In this document: positions 32,260-42,151 of the stretch, one piece after another | Numbering within the stretch: the first letter of the stretch is position 1 | Layout of the letters: the number at the start of each line of letters is the position of its first letter | Source of the DNA: Effrenium voratum | Taxonomy: Eukaryota; Sar; Dinophyceae; Suessiales; Symbiodiniaceae | Length of the DNA: 64,000 nucleotides | Assembly (NCBI GenBank): GCA_963377175.1 | Contig: CAUJNA010002724.1 | Location: 153,593 to 217,592, forward strand | Direction of reading: 5' to 3' | Notes under the pieces: model-generated | The model's database searches: none | The model's input: only the letters and a program-made list of their open reading frames with translations | Told to the model about the DNA's origin: nothing | Position numbers and translations under genes: made by a program

Positions 32260-33316
32260 GGGGTGTTTGCAGAAGGATGCGTACCCTTCCTCCAAACAAT
32301 GGCACCTGGGAGGTACCTGGAAGATGAATCTCCTTTTGCAGGGACCCCCTGGTTGCCATGTTAGTGGGAGGGAGGGTAGTTAGATTTGGGGCTCTGGATG
32401 TCATTTCCGTTCATGGCGCTGCGAAGCTGGACCTTCTAGTGGATGGCATGTGGCGAATTTGATGCAACACGTGCGGTCACAGTGGTGCACGTGTGGTCAC
32501 CAAAAGTCATACTCATGCAGGAGTTAACTTCTGAAATCCACCAGAAGGCCCCGGTCCAAACCTGGACTTCTCGTGCTCCCCATGCCATCAGAGAGTAGAT
32601 TCTCCAAATATCTCATGCATCTTTAGCTCAAGTTTCCCACATTTCGGCTAGCTCCCAGCCATAATTATTTGGCCAAATGGGGTGTGACAAGCAAACTTCG
32701 GAGAAGCAAAAAGGCACATGTGAGGTTCGTCCACCCTCTGAATGGATCTCATAACATGGCGCAGCCGGTGGGCTAGTTTGTTGGTTTGCGCCTAAAACTG
32801 CACAGCATCGATGGCGACACACGGAGAAAGTGCGATGGATGTTCTTGGGTTCCGGTTGGTCTGAGGTCTCATGATTAAAAAGCGATTCAAAGGGGCTTCC
32901 TCCAAAAAAGCGACATGCCCACATGCACCATGGAAAAAGCCACTTACGTGGACCATGTGCGCGAGTCCATTCCTAGAAATCCCCTTCATGTATGAAAAAA
33001 AAACCAAGGGGCGCATGACCCTTCCTGCCAACTCACATTGAGCCTGGCACGGGGAGGTCAAAGGTCAACCCTGAAATGGCTTGTTTGTTGGTTCCCCTTG
33101 AGATGTTCATCTAAAAGGCTATGTGGCTCTTGCCTCTAAAACAGTTTAGCCGCTTTGCCTCGGAAACACACATTGTTCTCAAGAAAAGCGTCAAGGTCAA
33201 AGACCCAAGCAGGACTGTGGAAAATAACAGTTGCAATTCAAAAAAAACATCCCCACTGCATTGCTTCGAAGGGGCCTGACTTTCGCGGAAACTGACCCCA
33301 GATTTCCACATGGATC
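32260..33316. other. intron DNA of the CULT gene
   Basis: About 1.07 kb between exons. No further exon and no well-preserved MITE copy recognised. Confidence 0.4.
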
Positions 33317-33365
33317 CGAGTGGAGCCCGCCTCTGCCACGGCGCCGCCAGCACGTGAGAACTGGC
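33317..33365 (-). CDS. CULT-domain gene, exon with SSHVLAAP
   Basis: 49 nt, reading ASSHVLAAPWQRRAPL plus one base. Acceptor candidates are GGCCAAG|GCC and CCAG|TTC; the donor is CACTCG|GATCC (GA donor), whose phase fits the next exon (L-A-HEPEG). In CULT proteins a segment of the type 'LA..s.VL..P' follows the first CxxC knuckle, which fits this position. On its own the exon is weak; its support is phase, GC content and position. Confidence 0.5.
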
Positions 33366-33379
33366 CTTGGCCAGCAAGA

Positions 33380-34101
33380 CCCAAGTGGACCCGAAGCTGA
33401 TCATTTTCAAAGTCGCCCAAAAAGAACCCAGATGATCACCTTTCGCCCAAAAGGGTGGCAGGTGATCACCTTTTGGGAACACTAACTTTGGTTGCGAGAA
33501 GAGGAAACCAAAAGGTCATTTCGGGTCGACTTTGGAGCGGTTTGACCATGGTTGACCGGTTGGGCTTTGTTTGGCCCACGGAAGAGTTCTGAAGGAACCT
33601 CTTTGAAAGCCTTGCGGAAAGGCTCGATGCGATCTCAAATCTCGTCTGTCTTCAGATCCCCTGCTAAGAGATTACTATTTACGCACCAGGTAGAAATCTA
33701 AATGGAAGGCTGGGAATCGGCAAGGAATGGATCTTGAATGTCCCGTGCGGAAATTTCCTTGCGTCCAAGTAGCATCCTCAAAATCCCTCCAACGCCCGAT
33801 TCCCAAACCCAAATAGGGGCTCGTGGGGCATGTTATGGTGTTTGGCGCCAAATTGGCGATCACCCAGTTAGGGGTGGTTTTCCTTTGGCTCCACCTCAAA
33901 GGGGCACCCTTAAAAAAAAGACACCCCCATAGTAAAAATTAGGGACCAGGAGTAGCGAACCCTAAATTCGCAACCACAAGGGAACCAGACTTCGCGGCCA
34001 AGCCCATTTCAAGCTTCAAGCTTCAGCTGCGCAAGGCGTTTCCACTGACCTTCTAACCTTAAGGCGCTTTTTGTTTGGGTTTATTCAAGGGTATAAACAA
34101 C
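33380..34101. other. intron DNA with fragments of families K and D
   Basis: GGTGATCACCTTTTGGGAAC and GAAACCAAAAGGTCATTTCG near 33450-33525 resemble family K. Family D copy 4 lies at 33649-33722. Confidence 0.45.
33649..33722 (+). repeat. dispersed repeat family D, copy 4 (partial)
   Basis: TTCAGATCCCCTGCTAAGAG at the left and AAATGGAAGGCTGGGAA later. Weakest copy of the family. Confidence 0.5.
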
Positions 34102-34170
34102 CTACTTCCTGAGTGGGCTGGCCAAAATTTATGACTCACCTTGTTGTTGGTCCATGAACTCTGGGAGTCA
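34102..34170 (+). repeat. MITE family E, copy 6 (internally deleted)
   Basis: CTACTTCCTGAGTGGGCTGG and TCCATGAACTCTGGGAGTCA with a shortened interior. Confidence 0.75.
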
Positions 34171-34331
34171 GAAAATGTGCTTCACCATATTTTTCAGACG
34201 CCCTGGCGCTTGATTCCTGGGGCGCTGCATTTGTTTTGCCAGGCATGCCAGGCTTCGCTCACATTCTCCAAGGGCAGTAGGCAAAATGCAAAAACAAATC
34301 CACGGGCGCAGTGCAACCACGAAATTGGACA

Positions 34332-34453
34332 TACAGTGGACGAAATCTGGTCGCACTGCCGTTCAGAAACACCGGAGTGATATGATTCCCCGGCAAATAC
34401 CGGCAACCAATGATTCCCTTGGTTCCTTTGGTAGGATTTCGTCCATCCACAGT
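34332..34453 (+). repeat. MITE family H, copy 2
   Basis: Ends ACAGTGGACGAAATCTGGTC and GGATTTCGTCCATCCACAGT are inverted repeats. Core CCGTTCAGAAACACCGGA is shared with copies 1 and 3. Confidence 0.85.
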
Positions 34454-34627
34454 ACGGAATCGTCAAGTAAAGGGCTGCCATCATGAACATCCCCCCCCCA
34501 AAACCCGCCCCCGCTAGTTCCAAATTGCCCAGAAAATCGAACTCCCTGAGCGTGGGTGCAATCGCAAACTAGGGGACCCCCTTTTCAGCCTCCATTTGCG
34601 TTTTCGCCCCTGGAAAAAATACAACTG

Positions 34628-34752
34628 CTGTGGATGGTTGCGAAATCCTGCACTCCCGTTCAGAAACCCTGGAATGATGATTCCCCTGTAAATACCATCA
34701 AACAATGGTTTTCCCATGGTTTCAAAGTGGTGCAGGATTTCGTCATCCACAG
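34628..34752 (+). repeat. MITE family H, copy 1 (type copy)
   Basis: 125 bp with inverted repeats of about 23 bp: CTGTGGATGGTTGCGAAATC CTGCAC at the left and GTGCAGGATTTCGTCATCCA CAG at the right. Two copies of family H lie within 300 bp of each other in the same orientation. Confidence 0.9.
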
Positions 34753-34754
34753 TA

Positions 34755-34826
34755 TGTTCAGTAGTGATAGATTTCCTTTCAAACCAACAGGGGAAAACAC
34801 GCATATTCTTAAGCAAAGGCAAGAAA
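34755..34826 (+). repeat. MITE family A, copy 6 (left-truncated by family H)
   Basis: TTCAGTAGTGATAGATTTCC, AAACCAACAGGGGAAAAC and TTCTTAAGCAAAGGC match family A. Its left part is missing where family H copy 1 ends. Confidence 0.7.
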
Positions 34827-35197
34827 GTGGAGCGTTGGTCCAATCCAAACCCATAAGACAGGCGGTCTTCCATTCGGCTTCCTGTCAACACCAACAAGAA
34901 GGCTCTCGAAGAAAGAACGCACCCATGCGCCTGCAAGCCCCCCTACTGGCTTAAATGAGGTGCCGATGTCAAAGGTGCAGCCATACCTGGGCGAAAACGT
35001 GCAATGAGCTCTCAGGGAAACGGTTGCTGAGGCTCCGCAATTTTCAATCTGGTGCCAGAAATGTGGGGGCAAGCCGCGGCACACCTTTGGCTTGACAGTG
35101 CACGTGAGGAGCAAAACACGCCTTCTTGCAGCCACCCACTGAATGTGAACCAAACCATTCAGCAAATAGCAATTCATGCCAAGAACAACGAAGATTC

Positions 35198-35244
35198 GCG
35201 CTGTGTCTCGACCACAAGTCGCACATAATTGGCACAAGCGCCGC
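35198..35244 (-). CDS. CULT-domain gene, candidate exon with the first C..C knuckle
   Basis: After a good acceptor (CAACCAACCTAG|G) the minus frame reads RRLCQLCATCGRDTA. A CxxCG followed by a few residues and then 'A' fits the first zinc knuckle of CULT domains, and it lies in the right order upstream of the SSHVLAAP exon. The donor is not settled: ACA|GC, AGC|GC or CGC|GA are all possible, and only some match the next exon's phase. A second frame (PIMCDLWSRHSAN) is also open, so this is the least certain exon of the chain. Confidence 0.4.
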
Positions 35245-35639
35245 CTAGGTTGGTTGAAGGCTCCATGAGCCAGACCATACCACGCAACACACTCGGCGCA
35301 CATGGGTGTGTGTCAAAATAGGGATTTGGACCCCCACAAATCTCTTCGGTCTTCCTTTGGCTTCCCTTTTTTTAACGCCACCTTGGGAACCTTTGCATTG
35401 GTCTGAGTTCCTTCAGTGGTTGACCACCCATGCCAGGGTGTATGACCATGGCGCAGCACCCCCCCAAATGGATGTTGCTTGTTTTTGTCTGTTGGTTTCC
35501 CTTCAAAGCAACTCAACAAAAAAAGAACGCCCCAAATGATCGCTCGGCTTTTTTGCTTGTGGTTTCCCTTCAAAGCCACAAAAAGGGTGGGTAAAATGAT
35601 CGCTCGGCCAAGCGTCGGGTTGGTGTGGGTGGACGTGTC

Positions 35640-35677
35640 CTTCCAGTGCTTCTGCAATGCCACCGCGCTGTCGCAGC
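35640..35677 (-). CDS. 38-nt exon-like block upstream of the CULT exons
   Basis: Bounded by CCCTCAG|GC and GGAAG|GAC, as other exons here. Possible readings are CDSAVALQKHWK or LRQRGGIAEALEG. The phase to the next exon cannot be fixed. It could be part of the N-terminal region of the CULT gene; function unknown. Confidence 0.3.
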
Positions 35678-35732
35678 CTGAGGGCTCCGATGGCGGGTCG
35701 TTTTGAGTAATTCGGACCTCGGACACTTGGTG

Positions 35733-35840
35733 GACGTTGGGTTTGGGGAGCAAACATTTGAACATGTTAGCAGTTCAGTCGATTTGGATTTCAACCACTA
35801 AACCACAATAAGCAAAAACGTAAAATGTTTCCCAACAACC
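35733..35840 (+). repeat. dispersed repeat family C, copy 2
   Basis: GTTGGGTTTGGGGAGCAAAC at the left, TTAGCAGTTCAGTCGATTTG inside, AAATGTTTCCCAACAACC at the right. Shows the weak inverted ends best. Confidence 0.8.
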
Positions 35841-35849
35841 GCCATGGAA

Positions 35850-38451
35850 ACGGTGTTTTCCCCCTGCGGCCTTTCGAAAACATCGGTAGATGGTTGAAAC
35901 CAAGGAATCGCCGTCCATGTTCTCCCCCACAAGCAACCAAGACACCTATGGTGGTTTACCCCGTTGCCTGCTGGAAACAGTCGCCCTTCGGGGCAACTCC
36001 CAAACCTCTGGACATGCCCCATCTGGGTGGTTCGTCTTTGAGGCTTGGTACCCTTAGGGCCTAAGGGTTGGTTCGCCTGGAAATGCTAGCACCCCTTTGT
36101 GGGTAACTTGTCATCCCCTTCCTCAACAGCTACCTCTTGAAAAGAATCGCCGTCCAAAAAGCTCCTAGTCTCATTGTTGGGAGATATTTGGACCTGAGGC
36201 TTCAAACAAAGTCACTGCCTCAAAACGAATGCCAAATTCGGGGAGAGTGAAGGCCCCACCTAGGGTCAGAAGGACATAAACACCAACAGCAAGACGGCTC
36301 CTTCTTTCTTTTTGTGGTATCCGTTTTGGAGTGGGTGGCAAGGGAGACCAAAGGCACACCCAGCAGTTTTGGGGTCCCTGTATTTTCGATTTCGAGCCGC
36401 ACCATCGACGTATGGACGACTTTGATGGGATGCTCGAGGACCCGCTGAGCAAGATGTCCCATGTCCGAGGTTTTGTGAGGGTTTTTGTATCACACCCTGG
36501 GGTGACACCCTTGGGAATGACCCCGAATGGTTCAAAATAACACGGTTGTGTAAGACCTCCAGTAGAGAGGTTCGAATAGGTCGGTACCAACTTTTTTCAG
36601 AACGTCTAATTTAGTAGGGAAACCCTCCCAACCAAAAAAGGGGGAGAAAAGGGCACCTAGCTGGAGGAGCACCTAGGTTTGTTTCTTAAAGGATGTTCAG
36701 GGGCTAAGGTCACTCCGAAGACCAGCCATGTCAGAGTTTCACTTCCATCAACCGCGCTCGGATCTTGCAACTGGTCCGCCCCCTTCGGTTTTTGCCAAAC
36801 ATGTGAGTGCGTGGGACAAGCATGACGCACGCAGACACCATTTGGATGGATTTCCTAGTTCCCACAGACACACAGACACAAACAGACAAACACACACACA
36901 CACACACTGCCTGAAAGTCATCAGGCGCCCCGCCCCATATCCTCGCATAAAATACAGCCCGCTGATCAACGACAACTTGAGAAAGGTCAGCCTGCTGGGA
37001 AGACTGGCACTGCGTGCCAGAGCCAATATTGCCTTAATCGCTAGCCTTGGACAAGTCCTGTTAGGTATCGCCTGTCCCGGCCCGAAGCTTGCTAATCATG
37101 TCGAAATGTCAACACAGCAGGTGGCACAGCGGTCCAGCCCGGACAAAGCGGATACCACCCCCAGCTTGACCGATTCTACTAGAACAACGGCATCAGACCG
37201 CACCCACTTTCCAGCCCCCACCAGGTACAAACTCCTTAAGCGTTGCCACCATTTCAGGGCCGACCCTTATATCTCATACGTTTTGTCGAGGTCGATTTGC
37301 GCAGCTCCAACTTGGAGGCTTTCTCAGGGATCCTTACATGATACACCTGAGCATCCTTGTAAATGGTGGTGTCCCTTTATTTTGGTGTTGAAGAAGCCAT
37401 GGTTGCAACATGTATCGTTTAAGGAGCCCTGTTTCTGGTGCCACCTTCGGCCCAGTTTGAGGAGGCATCCGTACGGGGACCGAAAAGCGGGGATCGAAAA
37501 GCGCCCCGAGAAGCGCCCCGAGAAGCGATTTTGCGGGATTCATTCGCCAAAACTGGAAAACACGGACCGGTTTTGGGTCCCAAAGTGCTGGTTGCACCAA
37601 ATACCTGGACACCACTGGAGGCCCTGCATTTTGACAAAAGCACAGTGAGAGACTCGCCTTTTCTCTACTCGCCCAAAGGACCTGGACTTGAAAGATTAAA
37701 CCATGGTTGACCTTTTGGAACCAGGGGTCACTGCATTCCCCCAAATAGAAAGTGCATCCATATTTCTGGCGGTTTCCATTGAAGCCATCGCCACTTTGGG
37801 GTTCCCTTGAAGCCTGGAGAACCAAAAGCCCAATCCATGTCTTGGCGGTTTCCGAAACGATCGCCACTGGAGGTTGTCTGAGAATGGCTCGGATATTCTG
37901 GAAAACCCAAACCCGGAAAGCCCATCGCTTCGCTGGCAGAGTCTGCCAAAGATCACGAAAGCCAAGCGGCTGGCGCACCTCGGAAGGGGCGGGGTAGCCC
38001 ACCAGTTGGAGGGACGGGGGGCCATTTCAAGCAGGAGTTAGACCCCTACGGTGCAACATGGAACCCCAAAAGCCCGCCTTTTTGGGGTTCAAGGTTGATT
38101 TGAGTAGACCTATGCCAAAAGTGATCTTTAGACTCCACCCATCTTTAGACGCATCTCCTGTTGGGAAAATCTGACCCCTTTCTGGGATTCCGTGTTAATT
38201 TGTAGGGAAGTAGACCTTATGCTAAAAGTGAACTTTTGCTCGAAAGGGAGAATGGAGGAAACCCCAAATAGGCAAAAGTCAACGCCTGGCAATGCGACAT
38301 GGTGAGTTGTCGGTTGAGTTTGGCTGCAATTATGCCTTGAGGGGGAGAGAGCGGGAGGAGGGGGGGGTCTTTGTCACGCTCACGTTTTCTCGGCATGAAA
38401 GTTAGGCAAGAACTGAGACACTCCACTGCCACAGGAAACGGACATGATGTT
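35850..38451. other. mostly non-coding stretch with weak exon-like patches
   Basis: Holds family M copy 3, a (CA)n tract at 36889-36907 and short repeats of CGCCCCGAGAAG near 37500. Two imperfect copies of a TTTCC..CGATCGCCACT..GGAGG word lie at 37775-37885. GC-rich open patches at 36930-37030 and 37920-37985 have no defensible strand or frame. Confidence 0.4.
36551..36676 (+). repeat. MITE family M, copy 3 (diverged)
   Basis: GACCTCCAGTAGAGAGGTTC at the left and TTTAGTAGGGAAACCCTCCC inside match copies 1 and 2. The right end is degenerate (AGCTGGAGGAGC). Confidence 0.8.
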
Positions 38452-38576
38452 TTCAGCACAGGCTGGTTTTGGCAGGGAATGAGGGAATGTCCTGTGAACC
38501 ATCCCCCTTGGTTTCCTTTAAGGGACCTGGGTTCATTCCCAAAACCTTGGGTCATCCCTACTGAGCACCAGCAAGA
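38452..38576 (+). repeat. MITE family F, copy 2
   Basis: GGCAGGGAATGAGGGAATG at the left, CCCTACTGAGCACCAGCAAG at the right. An AT microsatellite follows (38608-38631). Confidence 0.8.
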
Positions 38577-38649
38577 CAAGACAATGGGCGCGTGTGTTGT
38601 TTTTTTAATATATATATATATATATATATAATAAGTAGGGATAGGGCAT

Positions 38650-39863
38650 CATCTACGTGTGTGGTGATTCATGTGCACCAATCATGTTGGTGATTCCCTA
38701 TCAAAGTCATTGCAACATGAACGACCTGGATATGTGAAAGAAAAGCCAGGGATGGAGAACTCGGTGGCACACCCCTAAGGGTGGGACGGGATATTCCCGG
38801 CACATTTCCCTGAAAGCCAAAAATTGGAAAGACGGAAATTTCAAGCAGCGCAGGGAAATGTGAGCATTTCTCGCAACAAACTACGTGCTCACTCGGGGGT
38901 CTGGAAAAAGCAAAACACATGCCTATGCCCTTTGAAAGCTTGGGTGTCCCTTTGAGGAAATTAACACATTATAGACAATCCAGCACCCAAATGAAACGAT
39001 CCAACATAGTGAGCCTTGGCATTTGGGGGGGCCGCCATGAGACGTCATGGGCCAACTCAAGTTGTCTCCTTGGATTGGATCTGGTGCCTTCACGCATTTC
39101 GCAGCCGCGCGCTTGGAGCATGCCCTATGAAGGGCTCACGACTTGAAAGCCACTCAAGTAACATTGGACATTCGGCGACATGGTTGTTCCTTTCAAGGGA
39201 CTTTCTGGTGCGTTCCACATTGGAAGGGGTGTAGGCATTTGGAAGCAATCCGAAGGTTCCTTTTCTCAAAGTTGAGTTGTCCGGTCATTTTTTCATCTGT
39301 GCAAGTGGCTCATTTGCCAAACCTTACAAAAGAAGGGCGGTAGGAGGGTGGGGTTGGGGGGGGCGCATGATGTGAACATATCTGGTAAAAGGGGCAACTT
39401 CCGTCCGAAGGCGCGAACAAAGAACACATGTGCCAGTCCTGCTGAGAGAATTTCCAGGTACTCCGCCACCCCACGCTGAACAGGGTTTTTCATATTGCCC
39501 TTGTTAAGATCTGGCCAAAAGGAAACTCACCAAACTCTAGTGAAATGATGTTTCCAGAATCCAAGCGTGGGACATATGTGCCATCTTTTGACCCCTTTTG
39601 TGTATCATGGTTGGCTCCCGCCTCAGTGTCTAAATTGTCTCCCTGAAACCGAAGTGGGAGAGGGGTGGCGACCGCAACTCAGTTGTCTCTTAGGGACAGC
39701 CTTTTGGAATGTTGACCAAACATGGGCCAAACTAGGAAACCCCCGAAAGGTCAAACGGTCGATTCGCTTTGGACAGGTGAGAGTGACTTTCCCGGGTGAT
39801 GCTTAAAGGAGACATCTCCGGAACCGAGGGACAGCACAAAACATTTTTTTTGGGCCAGCTGAC
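38650..39863. other. non-coding stretch
   Basis: No exon supported. A short word GGTCGATTCGCTTTGG (39758-39773) recurs at 18207-18222 and, altered, at 40700-40714. Confidence 0.4.
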
Positions 39864-39977
39864 AAGTGCACGGTGCCCTCCGTGTCCAGCATCCTCTTGA
39901 GCCGTAGCTCGCGCTTGGAAGCATAGGCCTCACCATCTGAGTCCATCTGAATCGGAGCCCCGAACATGGAGGACCTC
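39864..39977 (-). CDS. exon of a minus-strand gene, unknown protein
   Basis: From a CCATTTTGAG acceptor-like site the frame reads SSMFGAPIQMDSDGEAYASK, RELRLKRMLDTEGTVH, ending at a GT donor (CACTT|GTCAGC). The charged RELRLKRML segment and the lack of stops make it a good exon. It lies on the same strand as, and about 4.6 kb upstream of, the CULT exons, so it could be their N-terminal part or belong to a neighbouring gene. The opposite strand is less protein-like. Confidence 0.5.
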
Positions 39978-40039
39978 TCAAAATGGAACGGTTTTCCTTT
40001 CGGTTGCCCGGTGAAACCATCCAACCACGGTACTCTCAA

Positions 40040-41502
40040 CACAAAAACTCGGCCAAAGAATTAGTTCCAGAGATCCCAGTCGGTATGGGTGTTCCTTTTG
40101 GCTTGCCTTCAGCATTTACACAACAAAAGAGGCACCAACTCCGAAAAAGACAGAGCCCAACTTGGTTGCTGCAACGACCCCTGTGCAAAAAGTTTAACTT
40201 TGTGTGGCTTCAATACGAGAAGAACAAAAACCTTGATTTCAACCAAACAGTTCAAGTCTAAAGATCCGCTACCCAACAGCAGTCAAGTAAAGTGTCAGAG
40301 CTATCCCCGTATGAGACATCCGGACCATGCCGTCTTGGCCAAAAGAAGGCGTTGGCTTCCCAAAATCGAGAACTCAGCCAAGGAGGAATGCCATTTACCA
40401 CGGTTCACACGGGCTGACATATGAACCTACTGGACAATTCTGTTCGCACCACTGTTCAGAATCCCTGATAGATGATTCCTTGAAAATACCAACAAACAAT
40501 GGTTTTTCAAGGAAAAACCTTGCCCAGTATGCATGGCAGCCTAGAATTTTGGACAACACGTGCCTGCATGTGAGCGCGTGAGGGTGTGCATGGCACTTGT
40601 TCGGAAGTCCAGCCACTCATATCCTGAGGGACCCAAACAAGGTTCACCTTTGAGGGGCCGTGACGAAAGATGGGCTGTGGGGAGACTAAAAGGTCAGGGC
40701 GATTTGCTTTGGGCAGGTGAGACTAGTGGCAATTAAGTGCCAGAATTTGACCAAGAAGCATAACCTTCCCATGGTCCCCCTTATGGCTCTGAATCAATGG
40801 AACTAAGTGATTAAATCCAAGATGGTTTCCACTGCCCCGAAGCCACTACCTCCGGGTAGTGGGGGGTAGTGAAAACCATGATTGATTGACCCTTCCTAGA
40901 ACCTCAGTGAAAGCTTGCGAAGGAAAGTTCGCCCTTTCAGCAGAGCGCAACCAAGCAAGGCATTTCTTTTTGATGCCGTCACGAACAAAAACAGAAGAGG
41001 AAGGCGCATGCACCAAACAACGCTTTTTAAGTCACATACATATGCAAACACACACACATACAAAAATACATATAACATTCTCAATCTACATCCAGGTCTA
41101 CATTTAAATGTATGCATAAAAAACTTTGCCATTGCGGCTTCCAGGCGGTGTATGTGCAGCCTGCAAGCCTTCAAGGCGCACGAAGATGCAGGCTTGAGGC
41201 ATCCCAGCCGGCGGAAATGAATGCATCCTGTACCCAACGCCAGGGGAAGGGTCACTAATTTCTTGGAAGACTCGGGCGCGCTTCATGCATTCGCGGTCAA
41301 CGTGTGGTACCATCTAATATCTTGGCCCTTTCCTAAACTCAGTTGCGCACAGGACCTGGAGATAGCAGGTTTGCCTTCGGGACCTCCAAATTGGATCCAC
41401 TTATGGCCCCCGTGTAGTCCCAAAGTGGCCGAAAGAACTCGGCTTTGAGCGCCGTGACGTTTTTGTGGTTTTTTTCTTTATTTTTCTCGAGTTCGCGCGA
41501 GC
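40040..41502. other. mostly non-coding stretch
   Basis: Holds family H copy 3. A GC-rich patch at 41130-41215 is open on both strands (minus ALKACRLHIHRLEAAMAKFF, plus FAIAASRRCMCSLQAFKAHE). No clear splice frame. Confidence 0.4.
40428..40530 (+). repeat. MITE family H, copy 3 (diverged)
   Basis: CACTGTTCAGAATCCCTG, GATGATTCCTTGAAAATACC and CAAACAATGGTTTTTC match the core of copy 1. The ends are degraded. Confidence 0.7.
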
Positions 41503-41544
41503 CTCGGTGGCGCGCTTGACGTGCGGCAACAGGGGCTCGAAGGC
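41503..41544 (-). CDS. 42-nt mini-exon, unknown protein
   Basis: Between ATTCCACAG|GCC and ACCGAG|GCT, phase 0, reading AFEPLLPHVKRATE. Both edges show the AG|GC form seen at other exons. The open frame extends a little upstream to an ATG (MTTKSIPQ), so a start codon at about 41566 is an alternative. Confidence 0.4.
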
Positions 41545-41569
41545 CTGTGGAATGCTTTTGGTAGTCATG

Positions 41570-42151
41570 GGGTAGGGGGGAGAGGGGCCGGGGGCCTGCC
41601 GGATCCATGGCACAAAGGAAAGGGTTTTTGGTCGACATGGGGAAAGGGGGAGAGGGGGAGGGGGGCAACAAGGGTCGTCATGTGGTAAGGAGAGGGGGGG
41701 AACCAATCTGTGTCACTTGTGGATTAAGGCAATGGCTTTGGCAGCTGGCAGCTCCGAAGACCAGATCGTCAGGGCAGAACCGTTGTTTTACCACAAGGGT
41801 CGCAAGTTGAAGGGAACCGGAACCCCCCTGCTTCTGACTACCCCTAAACATTGGGCAACATCATGAAAGTGCAAAAGGAGCACTACCAATGTTCGTTCGT
41901 TCGTTGAGCCTTCAGCACCATTAAGACGCCTGGCTAACGCCATCAGCGCGCATGCAGGCAGAGCTAGAGCTGGCACAGTACATCTCGGTGAAACCAAAAC
42001 TGTGGGTAGGCAGGGTGTCAAGCGCGAAAGAACTAATGAGCGGTCTAAATATCTAGGGGATGGCGGCGGGTCAGAGTGTGCTTGGAGCTGCCAAAAAAAA
42101 TAAAAGATGGTTTGTCAGGGCTCGTGCTGCGGCGGTAACACCTTGGAACCA
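41570..42151. other. G-rich and non-coding stretch
   Basis: GGGGAGAGGGGG-type runs at 41575-41700, a (GTTC)n at 41892-41907. No exon supported. Confidence 0.45.

Noticed and set aside
36728..37648. 306-residue plus-strand ORF
   Set aside because: It runs through a CA microsatellite, intron-like DNA and repeated CGCCCCGAGAAG words; no protein-like stretch is sustained and no splice edges fit.
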